Assembly: GCF_022568815.1 (NCBI RefSeq)
Contig: NZ_JAKZHX010000001.1
Location: forward strand, 868,001-932,000
DNA: 64,000 nucleotides
Reading direction: 5' to 3'
Origin: Undibacterium paludis
Lineage (GTDB): Bacteria; Pseudomonadota; Gammaproteobacteria; Burkholderiales; Burkholderiaceae_D
This document shows positions 1 through 8,280 of this stretch, piece by piece (position 1 is the stretch's first letter; each line of letters begins with the position of its first letter). The translations under genes and the position numbers were made by a program. Under the pieces are notes generated by a model, which worked only from the letters and a program-made list of their open reading frames with translations, did no database searches and was not told where the DNA came from.

Positions 1-318
1 AGGGCAGGCTGCCTGCATTCTTGCCAGATTATCCTTGTCCATGGCCAGCAGCAAATCAAATTCTGTAAAATCTTCGACACATAGCTTGCGCGCCCTTTGC
101 TGCGACAGATCTATGCCGCGCCTGGCGGCAAATTCCTGCGAGCGGGGATCAGGAGCTTCGCCGATATGATAGGCATGGGTACCGGCAGAGTCTATATGCA
201 GGCTGGCCGCCAGACCCGCCGCCTCTGCCTGGGAACGAAATACCCCCTCTGCAGTCGGTGAACGGCAAATATTGCCCATGCAGACAAAAAGAATGGCTGT
301 TTTGGCCTTTTTTTTCAT
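1..318 (-). CDS. Low-molecular-weight protein-tyrosine phosphatase (C-terminus cut by window edge)
   Basis: Cytoplasmic phosphatase of the LMW-PTP/arsenate reductase fold that hydrolyses phosphotyrosine through a phosphocysteine intermediate. Only the first 106 residues are in the window. Residues 13-19 form the CX5R P-loop (CMGNICR, followed by SPTAEG), and the typical segment DSAGTHAYHIGEAPDPRS follows at about residue 45. The general-acid Asp and the tyrosine pair of the family would lie near the C-terminus, outside the window. The ATG at 318 is preceded by an A/T-rich stretch and faces the acetyltransferase gene divergently. No capsule or BY-kinase gene is visible beside it, so a role in exopolysaccharide control cannot be argued from context. 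Confidence 0.9.
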   Translation of the reverse strand, partial: MKKKAKTAILFVCMGNICRSPTAEGVFRSQAEAAGLAASLHIDSAGTHAYHIGEAPDPRSQEFAARRGIDLSQQRARKLCVEDFTEFDLLLAMDKDNLARMQAACP

Positions 319-497
319 GGTAAAACTTAAAACTTAATTAAAAGAAAACATCTATGGCCCGCAATGGACATTGAAGCAAAATGCTAACATGTGATGTGGT
401 GCCACAGCCAGAGCCGCAAAGCCCTGCTTCAGGACAGCATGCTATTATTTCTGCCAGAATTCAGTCCCCCCTCATCGCTGCCGCATCAATAAAAATT

Positions 498-1052
498 ATG
501 TCAGAGACCAAACAATATCAAAACACCCATATTCAATTTCGCCTGGCTGTCGACGCCGATGCCGAAACCATCGCCGCACTGGTCAACAGCGCCTACCGTG
601 GCGACAGCAGCCGCCAGGGCTGGACCACAGAAGATGACCTGCTTCAGGGCCCGCGCATCCATGCACAGGAAGTCAGTGATATGCTTGCGGCCAAAGATTC
701 TGTCATCCTGCTCTGCCTGCAAGACCAGGACATCATCGGTTGTGTCCACCTGGAAAAAACTGAACGTGCCGCTTACCTGGGTATGTTCGTCGTGCGCCCC
801 GTATTGCAGGGAAATGGCATAGGCAAGTACTTCATGCAAACAGCAGAGCAGCATGCGCAAAAAATGTGGGGAATATCCAAAATCTGGATGACGGTCATCA
901 CAGTCAGGCATGAACTGATTGCTTACTACGAACGTCGTGGTTATGTACGCACTGGACGCTTCAAACCTTTTCCCGCCGACAATGGCAAAGAAAAGGTCCT
1001 GGTAGAAAATCTGCAGTATGAAGAAATGGAAAAGACCTTACCCCCTGCCTGA
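498..1052 (+). CDS. GNAT family N-acetyltransferase
   Basis: Predicted acetyl-CoA-dependent N-acetyltransferase of 184 residues; the substrate is not predictable. The fold starts at IQFRLAVDADAETIAALVN and contains the acetyl-CoA pyrophosphate loop QGNGIGKYFM followed by the C-terminal YYERRGYVRTGRF segment seen in many GNAT proteins. The frame is open upstream to an ATG at 381, but those extra 39 residues have no similarity to the family, so the ATG at 498 (MSETKQYQ) is preferred. No strong Shine-Dalgarno site precedes it. The gene is convergent with the small membrane protein downstream, with only 15 bases between them. Confidence 0.85.
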   Translation: MSETKQYQNTHIQFRLAVDADAETIAALVNSAYRGDSSRQGWTTEDDLLQGPRIHAQEVSDMLAAKDSVILLCLQDQDIIGCVHLEKTERAAYLGMFVVRPVLQGNGIGKYFMQTAEQHAQKMWGISKIWMTVITVRHELIAYYERRGYVRTGRFKPFPADNGKEKVLVENLQYEEMEKTLPPA

Positions 1053-1067
1053 GCAGATCGCTGCCTG

Positions 1068-1364
1068 TCAACCCTGGTTGCGTGGAAGACGCATGCTCAC
1101 CACTGTGGCAATGCATAGTGCAATACCTGCCCCATACAGCAGCCAGGTGTCAGTCCCTATCAGGTAAGGATAAAACATCAGGGCAATACCCAGCCATTTG
1201 ACGCGTGGCTGTTTCTTTTTCCTGCCATAATAAAACGCCAGCATGCCGAATATGCCGAAAATTATGGTGCCTATGATATAGGCTGGGGATGGCAGCAAGC
1301 TCAACAATAGCTGCATCAGTTCCCTCTCATCCATGACGAGTATGCTTTGTAAAATGTCTTGCAC
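1068..1364 (-). CDS. Small hypothetical membrane protein
   Basis: A 98-residue protein I do not recognise. It has about three hydrophobic segments (roughly residues 25-45, 55-70 and 73-92) separated by a basic loop GRKKKQPRVK, which suggests a small inner-membrane protein. The chosen start is a GTG at 1364, preceded by an AAGGTG Shine-Dalgarno sequence eight bases upstream. An internal ATG at 1334 has no such site. It faces the TPR-methyltransferase gene divergently over about 50 bases. Confidence 0.6.
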   Translation of the reverse strand: MQDILQSILVMDERELMQLLLSLLPSPAYIIGTIIFGIFGMLAFYYGRKKKQPRVKWLGIALMFYPYLIGTDTWLLYGAGIALCIATVVSMRLPRNQG

Positions 1365-1416
1365 CTTTGCCGCACCTTATTGAGTCTTGTTTCGCCACGT
1401 TTGATACTACAGCAAA

Positions 1417-2937
1417 ATGTCCATCACAAAAATAAACACCATGCTGGAACAGGCTCTGGCCCTGCACAAGCAAGGGCAATATGCAACAGCAGAAGATTTG
1501 TATCAGCGTGTATTGCTGTTGCAGCCACAACATTTTGACGCTCTGCACCTGCTCGGTGTCGCCGCCCGGCAAAGAGGAGATGCTGACATGGCCATCACCT
1601 GGTTGCGTCAGGCTATTGCTGTCGACCCGCTGCAAGCCATCGCCCACAGCAATCTTGGTGCGGCCTTGCAGGACAAGGGATTGTCGCAGCAAGCACTCGA
1701 CAGCTATGACCGCGCGCTACAGTTGCGGCCGACCTATGCCATGGCCTGGAACAACCGCGGCAATGCCCTGCGCAGCCTCGGCAGGATGACCGCCGCCCTG
1801 CACAGTTATGACCAGGCCCTGCAAATCCAGCCCGACTATACCGAAGCCATGCTCAATCGCGGCATCGCCCTGCAAGACACAGGTGAACATGAACAGGCGC
1901 TTGACGACTTTGCTGATGCGCTAAGCCTCCGGAGTAATGATGCCGCCATTCATTTTGCCCGTGCCGTCAGCCTGCAATTCCTGCAGCGATTTGAAGCTGC
2001 AATAGCTGCCTATGAACTGAGCTTGCGACTGCCAGGACAAAGGTCACAGCAAGCAGATGCCTGGCTCAATCTCGGCATCTGCCTGCAAAAAAACGGGCAA
2101 CCAGAAGCCGCACTGGACAGCTTTACCCAGGCCATCAGCTGCAGGGGGGATTTTGTCCGCGCCCACCAGCAGTGTGGTCATGTCTTGCACTTGCTAGGGC
2201 GTCATCAGGAAGCCATACATGCTTACCAGCAGGCCGCAAAACATAGCCGTAGCCAGCAAGAGCAAGACCATATTGCCTATGCCCTGGCCTCCCTGGGTGC
2301 TGCAGCAATGCCGGCAGCGTCACCGGCCGCCTATGTGGAAGACCTGTTTGACCAGTATGCCAGTCGTTTTGACCAGCATCTGCTGGAAGTGCTGGGCTAT
2401 CAGGTGCCACGACTGATTGCCGAAGCCATCAACCGACACCGGCAAAAAGAATCTGCCATTACCCTCGACCTGGGTTGCGGCACAGGTTTGTGCGCCCCCT
2501 TGCTGCGCCCCTACTCTGCCCAGCTGACAGGGATCGACCTGTCAGAAAAAATGCTGGACAAAGCCCGCCTGACCGGTCTGTACGATGCATTACATCATCA
2601 GGAATTGAGCACTTACCTGAGACAGCAGCCAGCAGGCGTCGACCTGGTCGTCGCGGCGGATGTATTTGTCTACATCGGTGATCTGAATGAAATCTTCGCC
2701 GAAGTGAGCCGTATCCTCAACCGCAACGGTCTGTTTGTATTTTCAGTCGAAGCCGGTCACGATGGGCAAGCCAGCTACACACTGGCGCCATCACAACGCT
2801 ATACCCACAGCCTGCCATATTTGCAAAAACTTGCGCAACAACATGGCTTTGACATAGCCGAGACCAGTCAGCAAGCTGCACGCCAGGACAAAGGCGAAGA
2901 TATCCTTATCCATATTCTGGTGCTGATACGAGGCTGA
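1417..2937 (+). CDS. TPR-repeat protein fused to a class I SAM methyltransferase
   Basis: A 506-residue two-part protein. Residues about 8-290 are consecutive tetratricopeptide repeats with the usual signatures (for example LGVAARQRGD, NNRGNALRSLGRM, LNLGICLQKNGQ). The C-terminal 190 residues are an S-adenosylmethionine-dependent methyltransferase with motif I LDLGCGTGLCAPLL, the acidic end of strand two in TGIDLSEKMLDKA, and motif IV VDLVVAADVFVYIGD. Such fusions are annotated as methyltransferases with an N-terminal protein-binding scaffold; the substrate is presumably a protein recruited by the TPR part, but this is inference. No signal peptide is visible, so it should be cytoplasmic. The start at 1417 follows a short leader without a clear Shine-Dalgarno site. 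Confidence 0.88.
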   Translation: MSITKINTMLEQALALHKQGQYATAEDLYQRVLLLQPQHFDALHLLGVAARQRGDADMAITWLRQAIAVDPLQAIAHSNLGAALQDKGLSQQALDSYDRALQLRPTYAMAWNNRGNALRSLGRMTAALHSYDQALQIQPDYTEAMLNRGIALQDTGEHEQALDDFADALSLRSNDAAIHFARAVSLQFLQRFEAAIAAYELSLRLPGQRSQQADAWLNLGICLQKNGQPEAALDSFTQAISCRGDFVRAHQQCGHVLHLLGRHQEAIHAYQQAAKHSRSQQEQDHIAYALASLGAAAMPAASPAAYVEDLFDQYASRFDQHLLEVLGYQVPRLIAEAINRHRQKESAITLDLGCGTGLCAPLLRPYSAQLTGIDLSEKMLDKARLTGLYDALHHQELSTYLRQQPAGVDLVVAADVFVYIGDLNEIFAEVSRILNRNGLFVFSVEAGHDGQASYTLAPSQRYTHSLPYLQKLAQQHGFDIAETSQQAARQDKGEDILIHILVLIRG

Positions 2938-2959
2938 CAGCAAGCGCGGCAGGGTAACA

Positions 2960-3352
2960 TCAACCCAGCATGAAAATGGCGATGGAAGTAGCCAAACCAC
3001 AGGCCCAGACCAGCGTACGCAAGGTCCCCTGCCCCATCACATAGGTAATGATGTAGATAATACGAAAAGCAATAAACAACAGGGCCAGTTGATCGATACG
3101 TGCCTGGTCTGCATGCGCCTGTTGCGCCAGCAATACTGCTGCGATAAACAGTGGCAGAGCCTCAAACCCGTTTTGCTGTGCCGCGTGCGCCCGCTGCCGC
3201 CACCCTGACAGGGCCTGGGCCCATTCCCTGGGGTTCTCATTGTCATATCGCCCGGCGTCACGCTTCAACCGGGCTGAGCCCCCCTTGGCCAGACCAACAG
3301 TAACAATGGGCAGCAGACATGCTGCCAGGACGCACCAGTTTGCTATACTCAT
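2960..3352 (-). CDS. MAPEG family membrane protein
   Basis: A 130-residue integral membrane protein of the MAPEG superfamily (membrane-associated eicosanoid/glutathione metabolism proteins). Four hydrophobic helices are visible, with the family-like stretches NGFEALPLFIAAVLLAQQ and FRIIYIITYVMGQGTLRTL. Bacterial members are mostly uncharacterised, and glutathione-dependent activity cannot be assumed. The ATG at 3352 is preceded six bases upstream by AAGGAG; a TTG directly before it (3355) is too close to that site to be the start. It is convergent with the TPR-methyltransferase gene. Confidence 0.85.
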   Translation of the reverse strand: MSIANWCVLAACLLPIVTVGLAKGGSARLKRDAGRYDNENPREWAQALSGWRQRAHAAQQNGFEALPLFIAAVLLAQQAHADQARIDQLALLFIAFRIIYIITYVMGQGTLRTLVWACGLATSIAIFMLG

Positions 3353-3474
3353 CAAACGCTCCTTGAATTGTTAACAGTTCAGAATCACATCCAATGGAAC
3401 GATAACAGCAAAATGCACCGGGATCATGAAATTTTCACTCCATCTGCATGAGCAGCAAGCTGAATCAGACTGAA

Positions 3475-5652
3475 TTAAGCTGAAACCAGCTCCCATCCAG
3501 CCGTGTTCAAAGGCAGCCTCCTGACCACCTTTCCACTGGCCGCCAGCAAGGCATTCGCCAGCGCTGGCGCTATCGATGGCGGCCCTTCTTCACCGACGCC
3601 TTCCGGCTCGTCCGCGCTGCTCATGACCATCACGTCAACCGGTGGTGTCTGGGCCAGTTTAAGTAATGGATAAGTATCAAAATTACCCTGCTCAACCTGG
3701 CCATCCTTGAAACTGATCTCTCCAAACAAGGCTGCCGTCAAACCAAACAAGGTGCCACCCATCATCTGCGCTTCGACAGTCCTGGGATTGGCTACTGCAC
3801 CAGGATTGATACCTGCGGTAATTTTAACCAGACGGAACTGACCCGGCCTGGGCACTGCAATCTCAACGATGTGGGCGCTGAACAGCTTGTCCCTGCTGCC
3901 ATTCATGGCAAAACCGCGATAATGGTCTTTTGCCAGAGGGGTATTCCAGCCGGCGCGTTCAGCCAAGGCATCGACAAAGGCCAGGGCTTTGGGATTTTTT
4001 GCCAGCAGGCGTCGCCGATACGCCAGGCTGTCCATGCCGGCCGCTCGCGCCGCCTGCTCCAGGGTATGTTCAAGAAAAAAACAATTTTGTGAATTACCGA
4101 CTGAACGCCAATAACCACAGGGAACGCCAAAATCCACCCTGGTCCAGCGCGTGTCAAATTTCGGCAAGTTGTAGCTGCTGCTCAGCCAGCCCATGGTGAA
4201 GCTCCAGTCAAAGCCATCAATGGCCGGGCTATTGGTGACCATGGAATAGTCAAGCAGTGAGGGGCCTGCTGTGTCATGTCGTAAGGCCATGGGTAAAAAA
4301 TTCTGATCCAGCGCCAGTTGCACCCGCGATGCAGTGACAGGCCGGTAATAGCCGGCGCGCATATCATTTTCGCGTGACCAGATCGTTTTCACCGGCACAC
4401 CGGCCGCTTTGGCGATCAGGGCTGCTTCCAGGACAAAGTCATGTTCAAGCCTGCGGCCAAAGCCACCACCGACATGTTGCGTATGTATCTGCACCTGCTC
4501 GGGCAGCAAGCCCAGTGCCTTGGCTACACCTTTCTGGGTATCGCTCTGGCTTTGTGTGGACAGCCAGACTTGCACGCCCTGTCCATGCACCTCTACTGTG
4601 GCATTCAATGGCTCCATCGCTGCGTGGGCCAGAAACGGTACATCAAACGTCGTATCAATGACGAGGTGGGCTGTGTCCAGCGCCTGTTGTGTTGCCACCG
4701 CGTCCTGCACACGTGGACGGGGAAACGACATGCCCTGGCCAGCCGTCACTGCGTCGAGCAGGGTCTTGCGCATGTCATCGCTGTTTATTGCTGCATGTAC
4801 ACCGTCACGCCATTGAGCTTGCAATAACTTCAGCGCCTTTTGTGCTATCCAGTAACGATCTGCCACGACGGCAACGGCATTGGCCAGCCTGACCACCTGA
4901 CGCACCCCCTTGACGGCCCTGGCTGCACTATCATCAACGGCCTGCAAGCTGCTGCCAAACCTCGGTGCATGCATGACTGCAGCCACCAGCATGCCGGGGA
5001 TTTGCACATCGATGCCAAACACGGTACTGCCGTCGACCCGCGCCGGGATATCGGCGCGCGGTACGGATTGCCCCAGTATCTTCCAGTCCTTTGGCGATTT
5101 GATGGCAGGTTTTTCCGGTGGCGTCAGGAAAGCAGCCATCTCCAGCAAGTCGACATAAGCCAGGCTGCGGCGACTGGCTGTATGCACTACGCTGGCATGC
5201 TCCGTTTTGCAGCTTGTCACATCAACCTGCCATGCTGTTGCCGCAGCACGCAGCAGCATATCCCTGGCGGCGGCACAGGCTGGTGCAATGCTCGCTTGTG
5301 CAGAAGCGAAACCGGCACTGGCAAACGTGGTGATGCCGGGTGGCCATTCACGAAAGAATTGTTTTACCACCGGAGCGTGTTCTATGCTTATCCTGTCCAG
5401 CGGCATATCCAGTTCTTCCGCCACAATCTGCGCTATCGCCATATGCGTGCCCTGACCGAGATTGGTCACCGTGGTATACGCCGTCAACTTGCCATCACTG
5501 CCTATACGCAGCCAGAAATCAAACGGTGACGGTAATTTGACATCCGCCGCCAAACTGACGGGCGGCGACATGGAACTACCTAATACCCAGGCGCCAGCCA
5601 GCAGTGTTGATTTTAAAAATATCCTGCGCGCAGGGGCATGTGCGGCCTTCAT
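3475..5652 (-). CDS. Molybdenum hydroxylase large subunit (xanthine oxidase family, isoquinoline 1-oxidoreductase beta type), Tat-exported
   Basis: Catalytic molybdopterin subunit of an aldehyde/N-heterocycle oxidoreductase, 725 residues. A twin-arginine signal is clear: RRIFLK at residues 9-14 followed by a hydrophobic stretch and Ala-rich cleavage region, so the enzyme should act in the periplasm. Cofactor-binding family motifs include [13 protein letters not shown] and, near the C-terminus, [16 protein letters not shown], whose Glu is expected to be the active-site base. Two tandem catalytic-domain halves are typical of the IorB/AdhB-like class. It overlaps the 2Fe-2S subunit gene by four bases (ATGA), so the two are translationally coupled. 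No cytochrome subunit or XdhC-type chaperone gene adjoins. The substrate (aldehyde, isoquinoline or other heterocycle) is not predictable. Confidence 0.92.
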   Translation of the reverse strand: MKAAHAPARRIFLKSTLLAGAWVLGSSMSPPVSLAADVKLPSPFDFWLRIGSDGKLTAYTTVTNLGQGTHMAIAQIVAEELDMPLDRISIEHAPVVKQFFREWPPGITTFASAGFASAQASIAPACAAARDMLLRAAATAWQVDVTSCKTEHASVVHTASRRSLAYVDLLEMAAFLTPPEKPAIKSPKDWKILGQSVPRADIPARVDGSTVFGIDVQIPGMLVAAVMHAPRFGSSLQAVDDSAARAVKGVRQVVRLANAVAVVADRYWIAQKALKLLQAQWRDGVHAAINSDDMRKTLLDAVTAGQGMSFPRPRVQDAVATQQALDTAHLVIDTTFDVPFLAHAAMEPLNATVEVHGQGVQVWLSTQSQSDTQKGVAKALGLLPEQVQIHTQHVGGGFGRRLEHDFVLEAALIAKAAGVPVKTIWSRENDMRAGYYRPVTASRVQLALDQNFLPMALRHDTAGPSLLDYSMVTNSPAIDGFDWSFTMGWLSSSYNLPKFDTRWTRVDFGVPCGYWRSVGNSQNCFFLEHTLEQAARAAGMDSLAYRRRLLAKNPKALAFVDALAERAGWNTPLAKDHYRGFAMNGSRDKLFSAHIVEIAVPRPGQFRLVKITAGINPGAVANPRTVEAQMMGGTLFGLTAALFGEISFKDGQVEQGNFDTYPLLKLAQTPPVDVMVMSSADEPEGVGEEGPPSIAPALANALLAASGKVVRRLPLNTAGWELVSA

Positions 5653-6137
5653 GCCTTGCCTGCTTTCTTGCCTGCCTTATTATTTTTAAGCATATTTGCC
5701 GCAGCATGGATGGCCGTCCTGACACGCGGATAGGTGCCGCAGCGGCACAGATTGGTGATGGCAGCGTCAATTTGCTGGTCGCTCGGTTGTGGTGTGGTCT
5801 TCAGCAATGCCGCAGCAGCCATCAGCATGCCGGACTGGCAATAGCCACATTGCGGTACCTGGTGCGCTATCCAGGCTTGTTGCAAGACGTGGCTGCGATC
5901 AGCAGACAGCCCTTCTATGGTCGTGATGCTGCGCCCCGTCAAAGCTTCGACCGGCATGACGCAACTGCGCAGGGCCTGGCCATCCAGGTGAACGGTACAG
6001 GCGCCGCACAATCCCGCGCCGCAGCCAAACTTGGTACCGGTCAGGCCCAGGTCTTCACGCAAGACCCACAATAAGGGGGTATCTGCATCGGTCTTGATAT
6101 GGCGTACCTGGCCATTCACTTTTAGATTGACGTCCAT
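5649..6137 (-). CDS. (2Fe-2S)-binding subunit of the molybdenum hydroxylase
   Basis: Small electron-transfer subunit (162 residues) partnering the downstream molybdopterin subunit. Residues around 38-60 hold the plant-ferredoxin-type cluster ligands CGAGLCGAC followed by a fourth Cys in ALRSC. The C-terminal helical domain carries the second cluster ligands in QCGYCQSGM and LCRCGTYPR. No signal peptide is seen; proteins of this class are carried through the Tat pathway bound to the large subunit. The ATG at 6137 has an AAGGAGA Shine-Dalgarno site. A lysine-rich tail ([12 protein letters not shown]) ends the protein. Its last four bases overlap the start of the catalytic subunit. Confidence 0.93.
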   Translation of the reverse strand: MDVNLKVNGQVRHIKTDADTPLLWVLREDLGLTGTKFGCGAGLCGACTVHLDGQALRSCVMPVEALTGRSITTIEGLSADRSHVLQQAWIAHQVPQCGYCQSGMLMAAAALLKTTPQPSDQQIDAAITNLCRCGTYPRVRTAIHAAANMLKNNKAGKKAGKA

Positions 6138-6292
6138 GCAATATCTCCTTATCCATTGACAACTCCATTAACAACTCCATTATTCCGCCTGAGTTTTCCC
6201 TCCACACCCGGTTTGTGATGAAACCCCGAAATGCCGTTACCGCAAAGACTGGCTGCCGGTTATACGCTGACGCAGGCTGATATACTGACCGC

Positions 6293-7480
6293 ATGGAAAT
6301 AACACCCGCCACCGCTGCACCCTTAGCACATTCCCCGCCCAGTCGAGCGAGAGAATTAGGCAGGATATTGCTGATCAATATGGTGGTCTGGACCAGCCTG
6401 TGCGGCGTAGGGTCACTGGGCAATTATGGCGACATGCTGCAACAGGGAACGACGCGCAGTTATCAGGACGTTTTCTGGGCCTGGTTGAGTAGTCACGGAT
6501 TGATGATGGTGTACAGCAGCCTGCTATACCTGGCTTTCAAACAATGGGGGCACCTGCTCAGCAAGGCACTGGGCATCGCTCGGTCTTATCTGCTGATGCT
6601 GGTTTTATTCCTGCCACTGGAACTGCTGTACGTTAACCTGCTCAACCTGAGCAAGAAAAATATCTCCATTGATCCATCGTCAATCTGGCAGGGCATGCGC
6701 CATCTTGGTGGTTTCACTGTCTTCCTGGAATTTGCCTGGTCCACCGGCACCTTCATCGCTGTCATTGCCATCTGTGCCTGGCAACAGGCGCGCCAGCGCG
6801 AACAAGCCTTGCAGCAATCGATGAATGATGTACTGCGCTTGAAGCTTGACCTGGAAGAGCAAAGACTTGATGCCCTGCGCGGCCAACTGGAACCACATTT
6901 CATCTTCAATTGTCTTAACGCCATCAGTGCACTGGTGCGCGCTGACGACAAGCGTGTTGCCCTCACCGGCCTTAACCGTCTGAGTGATCTATTGCGTTAT
7001 GCCCTGACTGCCAGCAGCCGTGACTGGGTAAGCTTTGCGGATGAAATCAGCTTCATCCGCGACTACCTGGAGCTGCAAAGACTGCGTTACGGCAGCAGGC
7101 TGAAAGTCAGTATCAGCGGTGTTGACGACAAAATACTGACTGGTGATTGCCCACCCCTGCTCTTGCAGCCGTTGCTGGAAAATGCCCTGCGTCATGATCT
7201 GGACTGCCATGAAGGCAGCAGCGATATACGCATGGATTTCAAACTTGCAGACGAAGTTGTTACCGTTATTGTCAGCAATCCTGTTGTCGATGGCGTCGCC
7301 AGCAATCCTGGCCTGGGCCTGGGCTTGCCGCAAACCCGGGCCAGGCTGGAACTGGTTTATGGCGAGGCTGCCAGCATGCGTAGCGGCCCTGTCGCAACAG
7401 ATGAGACATCAAGATCAGTACAGCGCTTTGAAGTTGAGATACGCATGCCCCTGCACATGCCGGAAAGTGCCTCTACATGA
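6293..7480 (+). CDS. LytS-type sensor histidine kinase (His_kinase/PF06580 class)
   Basis: Membrane sensor kinase of 395 residues. About four hydrophobic segments occupy residues 25-180, followed by a short coiled-coil linker and the conserved phosphoacceptor region LEPHFIFNCLNAIS, with His202. The ATPase domain has LLLQPLLENALRH (N-box) and a glycine-rich GLGLGLPQTRARL (G-box). This family pairs with LytTR response regulators, and the next gene is exactly that, overlapping by four bases (ATGA). No extracellular sensory domain of known type is seen, so the signal is unknown. It is divergent from the molybdenum hydroxylase operon, with 155 bases between them. Confidence 0.92.
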   Translation: MEITPATAAPLAHSPPSRARELGRILLINMVVWTSLCGVGSLGNYGDMLQQGTTRSYQDVFWAWLSSHGLMMVYSSLLYLAFKQWGHLLSKALGIARSYLLMLVLFLPLELLYVNLLNLSKKNISIDPSSIWQGMRHLGGFTVFLEFAWSTGTFIAVIAICAWQQARQREQALQQSMNDVLRLKLDLEEQRLDALRGQLEPHFIFNCLNAISALVRADDKRVALTGLNRLSDLLRYALTASSRDWVSFADEISFIRDYLELQRLRYGSRLKVSISGVDDKILTGDCPPLLLQPLLENALRHDLDCHEGSSDIRMDFKLADEVVTVIVSNPVVDGVASNPGLGLGLPQTRARLELVYGEAASMRSGPVATDETSRSVQRFEVEIRMPLHMPESAST

Positions 7481-8253
7481 ACAACAAGATACACGCCCTG
7501 ATCGTCGATGATGAAGAACCAGGTCGGGCTAATCTGCGTTATGCCCTGCAAGACCACGCAGACTGGACTGTCGTCGCTGAATGCGCGAGCGTGGCTGCTG
7601 CACGTGCCGCAATGGGGCAATCAGTCATCGATGTCATTTTTCTTGATATACAGATGCCAAGAGAAACCGGACTGACAATGGCCCGCGACCTCAGCACACT
7701 GGCCGAGCCACCTTTGGTGATTTTTGTCACGGCTTACAATGCTCATGCGATAGAAGCTTTTGAGCTCCATGCGCTTGATTACTTATTGAAGCCTTTTGAC
7801 GATCAACGTCTGGCTGCGGCGCTGGAACGGGCAGCAGCCATGTTGAAGCAGCGTCAGCAAGCCGCCTACGCGTTGGCACTGCGTCAGTATGCCAAGGCAG
7901 ATTCCGATGACACTCCCGCCTATTGGCAGCAGGTCAGCGTGCGCTCGGTGGGTCGCCTGGAATGCATACAGCTCGACGATGTTTTGTGGATAGAAGCAGC
8001 GGGCAACTACATGCAATTGCACCTGGCAAGCCGCACCGTCATGCACAGGGTGTCGTTGAGCCAGCTGGAAAAACACCTGGACCCGACGCGCTTCATTCGT
8101 GTACACCGCAGCGCCATCGTGCGCCAGGATCAGTTGCAGCAACTGGAAGTGATAGGTGACGGCGTGTACCAGCTGTTGATCAACCAAAAAGACAAGGTGG
8201 CCGTCAGTGAACGCTATGTGGCAGAAATCAGGCGGCGCATGCGCGATGGCTAG
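7477..8253 (+). CDS. LytTR-family response regulator
   Basis: Response regulator of 258 residues, translationally coupled to the kinase gene upstream. The receiver domain (about residues 6-120) has the acidic pair in IVDDEE, phosphoacceptor Asp57 in FLDIQMP, and the conserved Lys in YLLKPF. The C-terminal LytTR DNA-binding domain (about residues 150-255) includes VLWIEAAGNYMQLHL and RFIRVHRSAIV. Such proteins activate a small number of promoters through paired direct repeats; the target genes cannot be read from context. It ends 27 bases from the convergent M13 peptidase gene. Confidence 0.93.
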   Translation: MNNKIHALIVDDEEPGRANLRYALQDHADWTVVAECASVAAARAAMGQSVIDVIFLDIQMPRETGLTMARDLSTLAEPPLVIFVTAYNAHAIEAFELHALDYLLKPFDDQRLAAALERAAAMLKQRQQAAYALALRQYAKADSDDTPAYWQQVSVRSVGRLECIQLDDVLWIEAAGNYMQLHLASRTVMHRVSLSQLEKHLDPTRFIRVHRSAIVRQDQLQQLEVIGDGVYQLLINQKDKVAVSERYVAEIRRRMRDG

Positions 8254-8280
8254 CGCACCTGATTTCTCTTTAAAGCCAGA

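Noticed and set aside
4840-5529. Open frame on the plus strand opposite the molybdenum hydroxylase
   Set aside because: Antisense shadow without start signals or recognisable domain.
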